Source: Asterias rubens
Taxonomy: Eukaryota; Echinodermata; Asteroidea; Forcipulatida; Asteriidae
Assembly (NCBI RefSeq): GCF_902459465.1
Contig: NC_047073.1
Coordinates: 10,975,036 to 11,039,035, forward strand
DNA length: 64,000 nucleotides
Direction: 5' to 3'
Shown: positions 38,001-46,524 of the stretch, piece by piece
How the letters are laid out: each line of letters opens with the position of its first letter
How positions within the stretch are numbered: position 1 is the first letter of the stretch
Notes under the pieces: model-generated
Databases searched by the model: none
What the model was told of the DNA's origin: nothing
The model's input: only the letters and a program-made list of their open reading frames with translations
Position numbers and translations under genes: made by a program

Positions 38001-41000
38001 ACACCACTTCTCAACTAGCCCTGTGGGCTACCAAACACTGCGCAAACTACTTGTTAAAAATGCTAAAAATTCTTCCGTTTTCAGATGTTAATAATACAAC
38101 AAATATTATGTGCTAATTTTGTTGAGTGTGTGTGAATGTGACTTCATTTGGCCATTAATTAAACTGGTTGTGATCACTGCCACTAATATGTAAGAAAGAC
38201 AAATTATGAAGATCTAAAACTGCCCAGGGCAAGTAAAAAAAAATAAAAAAACAGTTTACTTTACCTACATGTAGCCCGATGGACTAATACAAAAAGCTTT
38301 TAAAGGATTTGGACCCTTTTGGTTCAGAAAAAAAAAAAAAAGTTCACAGATTTACAAATAACTTACAGGGTTTACAGAAGGCAATGGTGAAAGACTTCTC
38401 TTGAAATGTTATTTCATGAAATGCTTTACTTTTTGAGAAAACAGCAAAACAATATAAATTCTCGTTAACGAGAATTACGGATTTATTTTTAACACATGTC
38501 ATGACACGGCAAAAAGCGCTGAAACAAGAGTGGGTTTTTCCGTTGTTTTCTCCCGACTCCGATGACCGATTGAGCCTAAATTTTCACAGGTTTGTTATTT
38601 GATATAGAAGTTGTGATACACGAAGTGTGGGCCTTGGACAACACCGTTTACCGAAAGGGTCCAATGGCTTTAAAGGATTTGGGTACCTTTTCAAAATGTC
38701 CATAGATTTACATTAAACTTACAGGGTTTGAAGATAATGATAGTGAAAAGCTTCCCTTCAAATTTTACTTACTGAGGTGCTGAAGTTTTTGAGAAATCAG
38801 TAAAAATGTCATGAAAGTACATGTGTAAATTATTAAAATTATTTTCGTCTCATGAGACAACAATTATTTTCATGACATTGTTTTACTCATTTCCTCAAAA
38901 CTACAGCACCTCAGCACGTAATATTTTCAGGGAAGCTTTCTACTATCATTATCTTCAAACTGTGTAAGTGTACTGTAAATCTGTGGACATTGTGTTTTTT
39001 TGTCCTACAAAACATACATATACCGGGTAGACCCATCAAACCACATGACCTGATCATAGTCTTGTACATCAGTCCTTGCAGCTCTTAATTGATTTGGTGT
39101 AGCCTTTTGGCTTGGATACCTTTACATGTATTGGGTTGTTTGCCCGCCTCAGGCTGTGTATCAGGTTTAGACCAACTCATCTGATCACACACAGTTTGGA
39201 CTGCATAATTAACACACAGATAAAATATATCCAGGGGAAATTAATTAATCAATCGGGCTGTAATGAACAATGTACACGTGTGTACTACTAATGTTGTTAG
39301 ACTGTGTGTGTGTTTGCATGGTGTTGTTCGGACCTTGTGGTGTATGCAAACCTACACAGTACACAGTACAGTGTATACTGTCTGGCCCTGTACATGTAGC
39401 TCCATGGTCTGACAGTTCAATACCCTCCTCTGTAGTTTTGAATGATGGAGGTGTGCTTGCAATAAAATCATGTAAATGCTAGGTCTACAGTACATAGTGT
39501 TAGCCAGAGAGGGGGTCTCTGTGTGTCTTATGGACACCTTATTTTCAAATTTGGACACCCTGCTTTATCTGTAACTTACATTTAAAGGGATTGTGAGTGA
39601 ATAATTTGGACACAAAGTCTTTAAATTTCCAGCAAATCTGGACACCCAGTTACTAAATTCTTGCTAAAACTTTGCACGCAGTTAGTTGCACTGGAAAATG
39701 TTACCATGGTATGGGTTAAGTAATAACTCATAGTAATGTACACTATATGTCTTCTGAAATGCTCCCTGGTCTGGAATGATTACCATTTTATATTAACGAA
39801 TCCCATAATAACCGAACCCACTGACGCAGTCATAATGATCCGGTGTGTCCCTGGGGTTTCCCTCGATGTCCAGAGGGATGTGTAAGCCACTTAAGCGATG
39901 GATGCTTCAATCCCTACCAACAGTAACAATTAACTAATGACTGCAGGTCTAACAAATAAATCAGTCGGGTGAATCATACCTTAGGACTTGAAAAACCTTG
40001 CAGATTTTTCCAGAGAGACATTAATTGATGATACATACAGTACATCAGTATCTCAAGATAGCCATTTTAAAATTGTTTTGTATACAGTATGCTGATACAT
40101 GTACGTGCCTGATTACTACATGTATGTATCATAAAGTAACCCCAATAAAAAATTGCTTTCAGAAGTCTCTGTACAGTGTGCATGTCTGATACTTCATTGC
40201 CCCAATGCCCCCTGGTCATTGCCCCAATGCCCCCTGGTCATTGCCTTGGGGTGCTCTTGAAATGCTCCAGTAAAAAATTACAATATCCTCATAGAGTGCC
40301 CTTGACCAAGGAGAAAATGCCTTGGTGCCCTTGCCCTTTCAAAAACGAAACACATGCCTTGTATAATACTTCATGGAAGAAGTGGATGAGATTGCCTCTG
40401 TCATTGCCTTGATGCCCCTTGAAAAATTCCAGTACAAACACTCAATTCCCTCATGCATGTAGAAGTGCCCTAGGAAAACCTGCCTTGCCCTTAAAAGAAA
40501 AAAAGTACTAGAACGCCATGATCCTTCAGGATCCTCCTCCACTGCGTCTAGCATATTCAAGCAATCCAGGTCCTTCTAATTCCTTCAATACCACAAGAGC
40601 ACATTTAACGATTTGGGCTTTTTAGGGTAGACGAATGTAGTCAAGGCTTTCAGACATGTCAGACAGAGCAGACACACTGGTTAATTGCAGTTCTGAGAGT
40701 TCACACATTTCCGAGAGCAATTGATTTTCCAATAATTCTGCGGGCAGCTACAATGCTCTCGATGTCGAACACGATTCATTCAGGGCGGATAGGAGGCAAC
40801 AGAGGCAATTGTCTCAATGCACATTAGTCCTAAACAGCCTTAGTGCCCCTCACCGTACAAATTTAGTTTTCCCTCCTAGAGGTGTCCTCTAATATCTATA
40901 GGAAAGGCTGCATTGTCCTTATAATATTAATACCTACAAAATACCTACAGGTGCACTATTGTTAAATGAAGAAACTTTTTCGAAAAATAAGCTCTTCTCC

Positions 41001-44000
41001 AATAATTCATATTTCTTTCAACTTATTGCTTTGACAGCAGCATGTCTTCTAATGATGACAACATTTTATGTAAAAGGATACAAGAATTGTGATCTCTTGA
41101 AGAATTGCTTTAGAAGTTTCATCATCATTGGCCAATAATCTCTAAAGGAATGAAAACAAATTTTCATTTTAAAGAGTTTGGACAAAAATGCTTTTCAAGG
41201 TCATAGCAAGAACTATAGAAGTCATCGCTAAAGATATAAATTTAGTTAATATTCTTGTTTTTAAGAGCCTTTTTTTGTGCTTGACGACGCAAAGATAAAG
41301 CATTTAAAATTAAAAAAATTTAAACTTTTAATCAGCTCTTTTTTGTAACTTAATCTGGAAAATTACTTTTACTGTTTTAAAACACAACACCTTTTAAAGG
41401 CAGAGGACACTATTGGTAATTACTCAGAATAATTAGTATCATAAAACCTTACTTGGTAACAAGTAATGGGGAGAGGTTGATGGTATAAAACATTGTGAGA
41501 AACAGCTACCTCTGAAGTGACGTAGTTTTTGAGAAAGAACTAATTTTCCACGAATTTGATTTCGAGACCTCAGATTTAGAATTTGAGGTCTCGAAATCAA
41601 GCATCTGAAAGCACACACCTTCGTGCGACAATTGGTTTTTTCTTTCATTAATATCTCGCAACTTCGACAACCGATTGAGCTCAAATTTTCACAGGTTTGT
41701 TATTTTATGCATAGGCCTATGTTGAGATACACCAACTGTGAAGACTAGTCTTTGACAATTACCAATAGTGTCCAGTGTCTTTAAGGAGATAACATAGGCC
41801 TGACTAGCCCCATGTACCAACATGCTTGAATCCCTTCGCTACTTGGCCGAGATAATGTTTAAACAAGAATTTCATATAATTACACCAAATTAAACAGACA
41901 CATATTCATGTTAAAGGTGCTCTCCACAACAATTGTGCTACGGTAAAGTGAAAACTGTGGACAAATCTTGGCATGTGTGGGTATCTTACTAAGAATTATC
42001 TCACCTCCTGAAGGTCTAAAGTACAGCGTCATTGGCACTTTTTCTGGGGCTAGGACTAAAACAACCATAATACAGAGCTTAAAATATGAAAATATTACCT
42101 TCAATGCATACTCTCTGCCAGAGTTGTCTGCAGCGACAAAAACAAACGCAAAGCCACCTGCAAGGATAGTAAAGAACAAATGTTGTATGTAAGTCTTTCT
42201 CTATCAGTTTCATCCCTTCTGGGGGGCAAGGCCTAAATTCAGGTCTTTTTGGGGGGAAGAAAAGTGATGAAATTTAAGCAAATGTTGGTTTTAATAAGTT
42301 TGTTTTGCCTTTCGGAAAAATAATCAGAACTAATATACAAATGATTTATTTTGCTTTTGTGAAAAAGAGAAATAAATAATGTTGTTTATTTAATTTATTT
42401 CTTTTTCTTCTGGATAACTTTCCGTATGGCGCACCCACTTTTTCACTAATTTTTACAAAAAGTGATATCTCATTGAGGTAAATTAGATACTGTATTATTT
42501 CATACTGAATAAAAAAAGTGGTGGCACCATACGGAAATTTTTCCAACGCAGTCTTCTAAAAAACTATAAGGCTCCCCCGTTAGAGCCTTGTAGACAATGT
42601 GACCTATGTTTACATTCAAACCGCCCTCTATTGACAAAACACTGGACATGTCATGTTTCGCAGGGCAAAAAGGCGTTTAGTCATCATGGTAAGATTGCTT
42701 GTACTCTCTAGCTGGCTGCCAAAACATAAAGGTTTTGCCCGGCAGCATGGGCGCAAATCATGTTATAGTTTTCGAGTGACGTCAGAGGTCACGTGGTCAA
42801 GTGGTTAGACTTTGCAGGACTTGCAATCACAAGGTTGTGGGTTCGAATCCCCTAGCTAACCGCTGATTTCACCATGACTACATGTAGAATAAATATTGTC
42901 GTCTAGTTATTAATGAATCACAATTTCTTGATTTGTGCAATTCATAATCATACCAATGTTTGTATGTCGGAGAGAGACTGGCTGTTGCCAGCTTCCTTGG
43001 TGTTTATATACCTTTGTGGAAGTTTGCCGAGTTCCCTTAATAATGGGAAGATCATTCAAACAAACAAACAAACAAACAAACAAACAAACATCTTTTATAG
43101 TTTCTAGAAGTATCCAACGCCAATATGTCCTTTGACTTTGTACATGAAATGGGATAAGTGTGCACCAATGTTCGGGGTATAATATTCGATTCCTTCACTA
43201 GCGACCCATTTGTTTCTATATTCAACATTGAAAACTACCGATTGAAAATTACCGATTGTGTTGGCCAATAAATTTAAATTTAAAAAAAATTCTCTTTGCT
43301 TTCAACCAGATAATTGTTTTCTATATGGCTCTCAACAATTCATTAGTTGACAAACATTAATAATTGAATCCTCTTTAATTTCTTTTCCAGTAACTTACAT
43401 TTAAAATTCAACAATATAAAAACAGTACGAATTACATATAATTATTAAAAAATAAAGAAAGGAAATTAATGTTTGGTTAAATTACGAAGAAATCTTTCAA
43501 ACCCAACTTATAAGAATAATAAATAGTTTTAAAAATCTACTAATTAAAAAACTAAAACTATTAAGGAAATTAATGTTTGGTCGAAAATAAAAAACAAATA
43601 TAATATTGTTAAAATAACTTGGGTTGCAGTCCCCCGGGCCCCGGACCGAGTTGACTTGGGACCGAGTTGACTTGGGACCGAGTTGACTTGGGACCGAGTT
43701 GACTTGGGACCGAGTTGACTTGGGACCGAGTTGACTGGGACCGAGTTGGCTTGGGACCGAGTTGACCGGTACCCCTGAGGAGCAAAGTCAAATGTGTAGG
43801 ACTGTAGGGGTGTAGAGTAACAAGTAGAATTAGAAATGGGCATTGTGTACAAGTTGACCAATGTTTCATTTCCCATTACACTTTCTTTACAGGGTACTAG
43901 TTGACCCATGGAGCAATAAACTAGATTTATTGCTCCATGGTTGACCTACTTCTAGGTGCCTGTGCATTCTGTCAACCCTTTTCTGGTGACAGGAGGAAGG

Positions 44001-44428
44001 ATATAATTTTACCAAAGTCCGGTTGTGGAATTTTTAGCCCAATCCCAAATCCAAACCAATAATATTGTTATTCAACTTAAGTTATGGATAACTTTCCGTA
44101 TGGCGCCACCACCTTTTCACTCATTTTTACAAAAAGGGATATCTCATTGAGGTAAATTAGATACTATATTATTTCATATCGAATGAAAAAGTGGTGGCGC
44201 CATACGGAAACTTTTCCTAATTGAACAATATCCAATCGCTAAAATTAATAAGAAATCAACATCAATATCATGAAATAAATACTGCATCTGGAACTCACCT
44301 TCTGCAATAACTCTCTTCACCCGTAATTTCATTTCACCAAGCTCAACTTGCGAGCCGACAAAATCACTCCCTCTGTCGCCCTGGCCACCTCCTAAAAGGC
44401 CAAGCGCAGACCTGAATAACTCAGACAT
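17071..44428 (-). CDS. GAK: Cyclin-G-associated kinase / auxilin family protein
   Basis: Twenty-three coding exons, 5' to 3' on the minus strand: 44299-44428, 42099-42157, 41082-41141, 34930-35184, 33937-34062, 33050-33139, 32129-32264, 31260-31442, 30482-30602, 29290-29488, 28718-28840, 28155-28288, 27692-27808, 26615-26695, 26144-26261, 24585-24664, 23292-23485, 21522-22510, 20215-20383, 19496-19759, 19099-19232, 18086-18214, 17071-17220. They total 4041 nt, giving 1346 aa (human 1311). Order: kinase (about 38-310; AEGGFAFV loop, K63, E79, loop T-H-M-D-L-K-L-E-N, DFG 184-186), PTEN-like domain (about 387-540; C493 but no CX5R arginine, so inactive as in the family), C2 (to about 735), linker with several DPF and LLN/LLGDF motifs that bind AP2 and clathrin, and J domain with HPD at 1310-1312. 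GAK recruits Hsc70 to uncoat clathrin vesicles and phosphorylates adaptor mu subunits. The catalytic-loop HRD reads HMD (M165), which is odd. Introns are full of mobile elements; intron 3 is 5.9 kb. Confidence 0.93.
17566..17889. mobile_element. TTAA-ended foldback MITE (GGCAGTGGACACTATTGG family), copy C
   Basis: It starts TTAAAGACACTGGACACT and ends GTCCACTGCCTTTAA, with the central TTTCGAGACCTCA hairpin. It lies in the last GAK intron. A tRNA-like SINE fragment abuts its right end. Confidence 0.85.
17890..18025 (+). repeat. tRNA-derived SINE fragment
   Basis: The stretch AAGGTCGTGGGTTAAAGTCC looks like a degraded tRNA B box, followed by CCACCCGAGTGATTTGCC and a non-tRNA body. The same body occurs at about 24225-24350. 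It lies in the last GAK intron. Confidence 0.5.
20460..21360. repeat. Complex repeats with ATGATATCAT core and inverted copies
   Basis: Several 60-90 bp units containing TATGATATCATG and TCTGACCATTAAATATCATC recur at about 20475-20540 and 20575-20650, and in inverted form at about 21125-21270. A repeated GCC-rich word (AGCCATAGCC, AGCCAGAGCC) fills 20700-20770. They lie in the GAK intron between exons 18 and 19. Confidence 0.55.
20770..20965 (+). repeat. About 190-bp duplicated segment, copy 1 (partner at 22738)
   Basis: A stretch from GTAGACTCCACT through CAGCCCCGTATCTGTTTGTG to CCGATCTCACAAA is repeated almost unchanged at 22738-22930, in the same orientation. The two copies flank the large GAK exon 18. 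Confidence 0.8.
22738..22930 (+). repeat. About 190-bp duplicated segment, copy 2 (partner at 20770)
   Basis: Near-identical to 20770-20965 over the CAGCCCCGTATCTGTTTGTG core, with drift towards the right end. It lies in the GAK intron upstream of exon 18. Immediately right of it (about 22932-23085) is a remnant of the GGCAGTGGACACTATTGG MITE family. Confidence 0.8.
23086..23252. mobile_element. About 165-bp hairpin element (ATCCTAACT / AGTTAGGAT family), copy 1
   Basis: It starts CCGTCGATTTCACCAAACTC and ends CGTTTCGTGAAATCGGC, with internal inverted words TAGGATTAATCCTAG and CCTAACTCGAGTTAGG. Copies lie at 32458-32627 and 57489-57648. Confidence 0.75.
24225..24350 (+). repeat. tRNA-derived SINE fragment
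   Basis: The B-box-like GGTGGTTCGAATTCCACCCG is followed by AGTAATCGGCCTTTGGATTT, matching the body of the fragment at 17890-18025. It lies in the GAK intron between exons 16 and 17. Confidence 0.5.
25553..25933. mobile_element. 381-bp TTAA-ended foldback (GGAACACGTTGCCTTGG family), copy A
   Basis: Most of the element is one large inverted repeat. It starts TTAAAGGAACACGTTGCC, ends GGCAACGTGTTCCTTTAA, and has a dense central palindrome around GGCCATTTATGGGAGTCAAA. A second copy lies at 56451-56799. Its palindromic structure alone produces similar ORFs on both strands, which are not genes. Confidence 0.9.
26745..26988. mobile_element. About 244-bp foldback element ending in GGGCCCAATTTCATAGAGCT
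   Basis: The left end GGGCCCAATTTCATAGAGCT and the right end AGCTCTATGAAATTGGGCCC are complementary. Pairing continues through GCACAAAAATTTGCTTAGCA and TGAAATTT words to a loop near 26870. It is the clearest member of the dispersed ATTTCATAGAGCT family. A second, weaker member abuts it at 26994-27183. Confidence 0.8.
27339..27518. mobile_element. 180-bp non-autonomous hAT-like element
   Basis: The left end is CAGTGTTGTAGCTAG; the complement of the right end is TAGTGTTGTAGCCAC. The flanking octamers are ACCATCAT (27331-27338) and ACCATTAT (27519-27526), 7 of 8 identical, the size of a hAT target duplication. The inner part of the ends (GTTGTAGCTA) matches the ends of the full hAT element at 59534-62815. 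No coding potential. Confidence 0.6.
29870..30000. repeat. Degenerate GGTACAA-type short tandem repeat
   Basis: The words AGGTACAAG, GGTACAAGGAACTA and AGTACTGGTACAAGG recur in imperfect 7-20 bp units over about 130 bp. It lies in the GAK intron between exons 9 and 10, next to a SINE. Confidence 0.75.
30003..30355 (-). repeat. tRNA-derived SINE, near full length
   Basis: On the minus strand the element starts with a tRNA-like head (GGCCGAGTGGTTAAGAGCAT, then GGTTCAAATCCCGG as B box). A body with TCCTTGAGCAAGATACTTTA follows, and it ends in a (TAT)n-type tail seen as ATAATAATAATAAC on the plus strand. The head resembles tRNA-Leu. Related copies: 33277-33615 and 37190-37385. Confidence 0.75.
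32458..32627. mobile_element. About 165-bp hairpin element (ATCCTAACT / AGTTAGGAT family), copy 2
   Basis: It starts GCCGTTGATTTCACAAAACT and ends TGTGTGAAATCGACGGC, with inner words TTAGGACTTAGGACGAG and AAGTTAGGACGAGC. It lies in the GAK intron between exons 6 and 7. Confidence 0.75.
32790..33005. repeat. AT-rich degenerate CAATAATCAATAA repeat
   Basis: Imperfect repeats of ATCAATAATC, CAGTAATCAG and related words fill about 200 bp next to GAK exon 6. Confidence 0.6.
33277..33615 (+). repeat. tRNA-derived SINE, near full length
   Basis: The head GGCAGTTAAGAGCACCGAAT is followed by the B box GGTTCGAATCCCGG, then TCCCTGAGCAAGACACTTAA, a body ending GCGCTATATAAACTCAAAAT, and an ATTATTAT tail. 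It is the same family as 30003-30355, in opposite orientation. It lies in the GAK intron between exons 5 and 6. Confidence 0.8.
37190..37385 (+). repeat. Truncated tRNA-derived SINE
   Basis: The head GTCGAGCGGTTAATTAAGAG with ACCGGACCCAAGCTCTGGTA and the degraded B box GGGTTCCAGTCCTGG is followed by GTGAGCAAGATGCTTCATCA. The 3' body is diverged and the ATT tail is not seen. Confidence 0.65.
38300..38673. mobile_element. 374-bp TTAA-ended element (TTGGACCCTTTTGG family), copy A
   Basis: It starts TTAAAGGATTTGGACCC and ends GGGTCCAATGGCTTTAA. A central inverted word TTCTCGTTAACGAGAA marks the middle. It is about 85-90% like the copy at 55863-56239 by eye. Its right TTAA is shared with the next element (38670). 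Confidence 0.8.
38670..39012. mobile_element. About 340-bp foldback element (GGATTTGGGTACCTTTT family), copy A
   Basis: It starts TTAAAGGATTTGGGTACC and has long complementary arms: GTTTGAAGATAATGATAGTG pairs with CACTATCATTATCTTCAAAC-type sequence near the right end. The middle is ATTTTCGTCTCATGAGAC. Copies or fragments lie at 48918-49180, 50150-50389, 9962-10146 and 19310-19460. Confidence 0.8.
41394..41784. mobile_element. TTAA-ended foldback MITE (GGCAGTGGACACTATTGG family), copy D
   Basis: It starts TTAAAGGCAGAGGACACT and ends TAGTGTCCAGTGTCTTTAA, with the TTTCGAGACCTCA central hairpin. It lies in GAK intron 2. Confidence 0.85.
42412..42543. mobile_element. GGCGCCACCACTTTTTCA TIR element, copy 2
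   Basis: It starts GGATAACTTTCCGTATGGCG and ends AGTGGTGGCACCATACGGAA. The middle TGATATCTCATTGAGGTAAA is shared with the copies at 44085 and 51438. It lies in GAK intron 1. Confidence 0.8.
42795..42875 (+). repeat. tRNA-like SINE head
   Basis: AGTGGTTAGACTTTGCAGGA resembles an A box region and GGTTGTGGGTTCGAATCCCC a B box. The short spacing and missing acceptor-stem complement argue for a SINE head, not a functional tRNA. It lies in GAK intron 1. Confidence 0.5.
43049..43090. repeat. (CAAA)n microsatellite
   Basis: About nine tandem AAAC units in GAK intron 1. Confidence 0.9.
43644..43772. repeat. 16-bp minisatellite, about 8 units
   Basis: The unit GGGACCGAGTTGACTT repeats almost perfectly about eight times, with one 14-bp unit and one T-to-G/C change. 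It lies in GAK intron 1. It creates repetitive ORFs on the minus strand that I do not regard as genes. Confidence 0.9.
43905..43946. repeat. 15-bp-arm hairpin
   Basis: CCATGGAGCAATAAA and TTTATTGCTCCATGG flank the 5-nt loop CTAGA; GTTGAC lies on both sides as a direct repeat. It lies in GAK intron 1. Confidence 0.8.
44085..44217. mobile_element. GGCGCCACCACTTTTTCA TIR element, copy 3
   Basis: It starts GGATAACTTTCCGTATGGCG and ends GGTGGCGCCATACGGAAACT. It lies in GAK intron 1, 80 bp from the first coding exon. Confidence 0.85.
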
Positions 44429-46258
44429 GATTTAGCTTTAAAATGTGTTCTTTACTCGGTCAATTTGAATTCATTTTCTTAACATTTGGGGGTAAATAAC
44501 GCAGTGCCGTCTGTCCGGTCTCTCCCACAAAATGTCGGCGTTACTCGTGACGTCATCATATTTGGTAACCTTTGACCTGAAATCCACATGGGGAAGTGGC
44601 TAGTCTCGGTATATCATCGCTAAAGTAATCACGGCTCTTCCCGAGAGAGAGACTAGCCATATCATAAGTAGACTTGACAAAGTCAAGTGGGCATTATCAT
44701 ATTACTTCATGCGGTTTGTTTTTATCAGCACAGAGTCCATGATTTTACTGATAACCAAGGTCATCCAGGGACTCATACCTGCCAAAACATATAATAATAC
44801 GCCAAGGAACAATAACTGAACTCTAACTTTTGTTTTAATCTTACATGGGGTTGGTTGGATAGTGAAGTGATATTTGCATATTGGTGTTTTTTTTTTCAGG
44901 GTGGAAAATGGCTTTTTTCCAAACAGTTTTACTACCAATATTAAAAACGTTTTTAATCTGAAACCTTAATCTTTACAAATTTACTAATTAATGAACTGAA
45001 CTGTGTTAATGAAATTTTCTGTAGAATGATGCAGAAACAAAGACAAATTACATGATACACAAATAAAAACAAGACAGCTGTTATCAAATTACTATCAACA
45101 ATATTTTGTTTTATTGACCTTTCAATAAAATATTTTACAATTTAAGGCTTATCCCTTTAAAAAAAAAAATTAAAGATGCTATGTCAGATTTTTGGCCCCA
45201 AACATTAAAAAATAGATTTTTTTGAGTGAATGGTATTTCAAAGAGTATCACCCGCTCTAACGAAAACAAGTTGCACTTTTAATTTTTGTGGTAAGGAACC
45301 ATGACAAAAATTTAAAACGTTTCTTATAAAACACATAAGAATTGGTCACGTGATATAATGTCGGGATCCCGACAAAAACTAATTTTGAGCACTTTATTTC
45401 ACTGCTACTAATAATTGGCGGACTTTTTCGAGCAATGGCTCAAATGAAAGCTTGTAACTTTCTCGACCCCCATCAAAAAACCTATTGAATTTTAAATCAA
45501 CATTTTTGGGTCAAATCGGCAAAAAATCTGACATAGCATCTTTAACCCTTCAACCGTATTATGACCACGGAGCCAGCCTGAGAACATAAGTGTTTGATTA
45601 TTTACATGGAGAGAAAAAAAGGGGTCCTGCAAAAAAAAAAACGCAGGACAGGAGGAATAAAGGAACTAACCCACATTTCATTTCACAAGTGGCCATCCAG
45701 GATTTGAACCAGGGTGTGGCCACATTGGTCACAAGTAAGAGCTTTACACACAAAGCAACCATGCCAAAGAATTAATCTTTGTTCAAAGACTTGTGGTCAA
45801 GCCAGACCCTTCCCTTCAACACCCCCCCCCCTTTTGTCCCCCATTAGTTGTTTACCCCTTGCTTTATTCTGCATGCTTTCTACCCCATTCACGTATATCC
45901 ACCTCACTGCTTATGTTTCACTTAGTTACCTGTTCATGTTTGTTGTGTTGTTCAGGTTCAGGTTCAGGTTTATTATCCATACCATGTGTACATGTACAAT
46001 GTAAGGGAAAAACTAATCATAGAAATTAATAACAGTATGGGGAGGTCGCAGACAGAAAGCCTAGGCTTGTACAGGGTCTGGCCTCTACAAAAAGAATACA
46101 TATAAATAATAAGTTACAATCATGAGTTTTGAAAATAGTAATTTAGCCTTCGAGAAAGACTCCGCTAGGGTCGAAACGTCAGACCATTAACTTTTTTTTC
46201 CAAAGACTTAAGTTAGATGATGTGTGTTCACAAACCACTAATGTGACTGAATTTAAAG
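44429..46258. other. Intergenic region between GAK start and RCL1 stop
   Basis: The left part must hold the GAK 5' UTR and promoter; no clear core element was seen. It contains the TIR element at 45170-45545 and SINE-like or simple sequence. A fragment with the inverted B-box-like word GATTTGAACCAGGGT lies near 45702-45775. No gene was recognised. Confidence 0.5.
45170..45545. mobile_element. 376-bp TTAA-ended TIR element (AGATGCTATGTCAGATTTTT)
   Basis: The ends TTAAAGATGCTATGTCAGAT... and ...ATCTGACATAGCATCTTTAA are perfect inverted repeats of about 24 bp. The interior is non-coding. The outer TTAA at both ends would fit a TTAA target site. This is the only copy seen in the window. Confidence 0.85.
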
Positions 46259-46425
46259 CCAGCTCTCGTGGAAGCCTACAATTATAAAAGATCTGACTTC
46301 CAAAGAAATGTCATAGTCCTATTTAAAAATAGGGGAGCACCCCCTCCCAAAATGATTCCTCATTACATTTTCTTGATGAATATTGTGAATCCAACTCCTC
46401 CGATACGTGTCAGCAAATGTAAGGC
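46259..46425 (-). pseudogene. Partial duplicate of the RCL1 terminal exon and its 3' flank
   Basis: This stretch aligns by eye to 46425-46590, which holds the end of the RCL1 last exon and its flank (shared words GAAATGTCA, ATTTAAAAATA, GGGAGCACCCC, AAAATGATTCCTCAT). Read on the minus strand in the RCL1 frame it gives IGGVGFTIFIKKM and then a stop, against VGVGFTNLSKTTL in RCL1. It is a tandem duplicate about 165-180 bp downstream and could act as an alternative 3' end, but no splice evidence is available. Confidence 0.6.
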
Positions 46426-46524
46426 CTACAGTTCTGGTTGAAGCCTTTGATTATACAAATTTTTTCACAAGAAATGTCACAGTCCCATTTAAAAATAAGG
46501 GAGCACCCCTCTCAAAATGATTCC

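Larger units (their letters stand above)
35185..41081. other. Large GAK intron 3 (5.9 kb), repeats but no exon recognised
   Basis: Both edges are set by GAK exons with correct splice signals. Inside I identified an ATTTCATAGAGCT-family repeat (35547-35731), a truncated SINE (about 37190-37385), two abutting TTAA elements (38300-38673, 38670-39012) and a short CCCCAATGCCCCCTGGTCATT tandem at 40195-40245. The remaining sequence is AT-rich with no convincing gene. Confidence 0.6.

Noticed and set aside
43544..43909. Minus-strand ORFs with repeated [13 protein letters not shown] peptides
   Set aside because: They are translations of the 16-bp minisatellite and lie in GAK intron 1.
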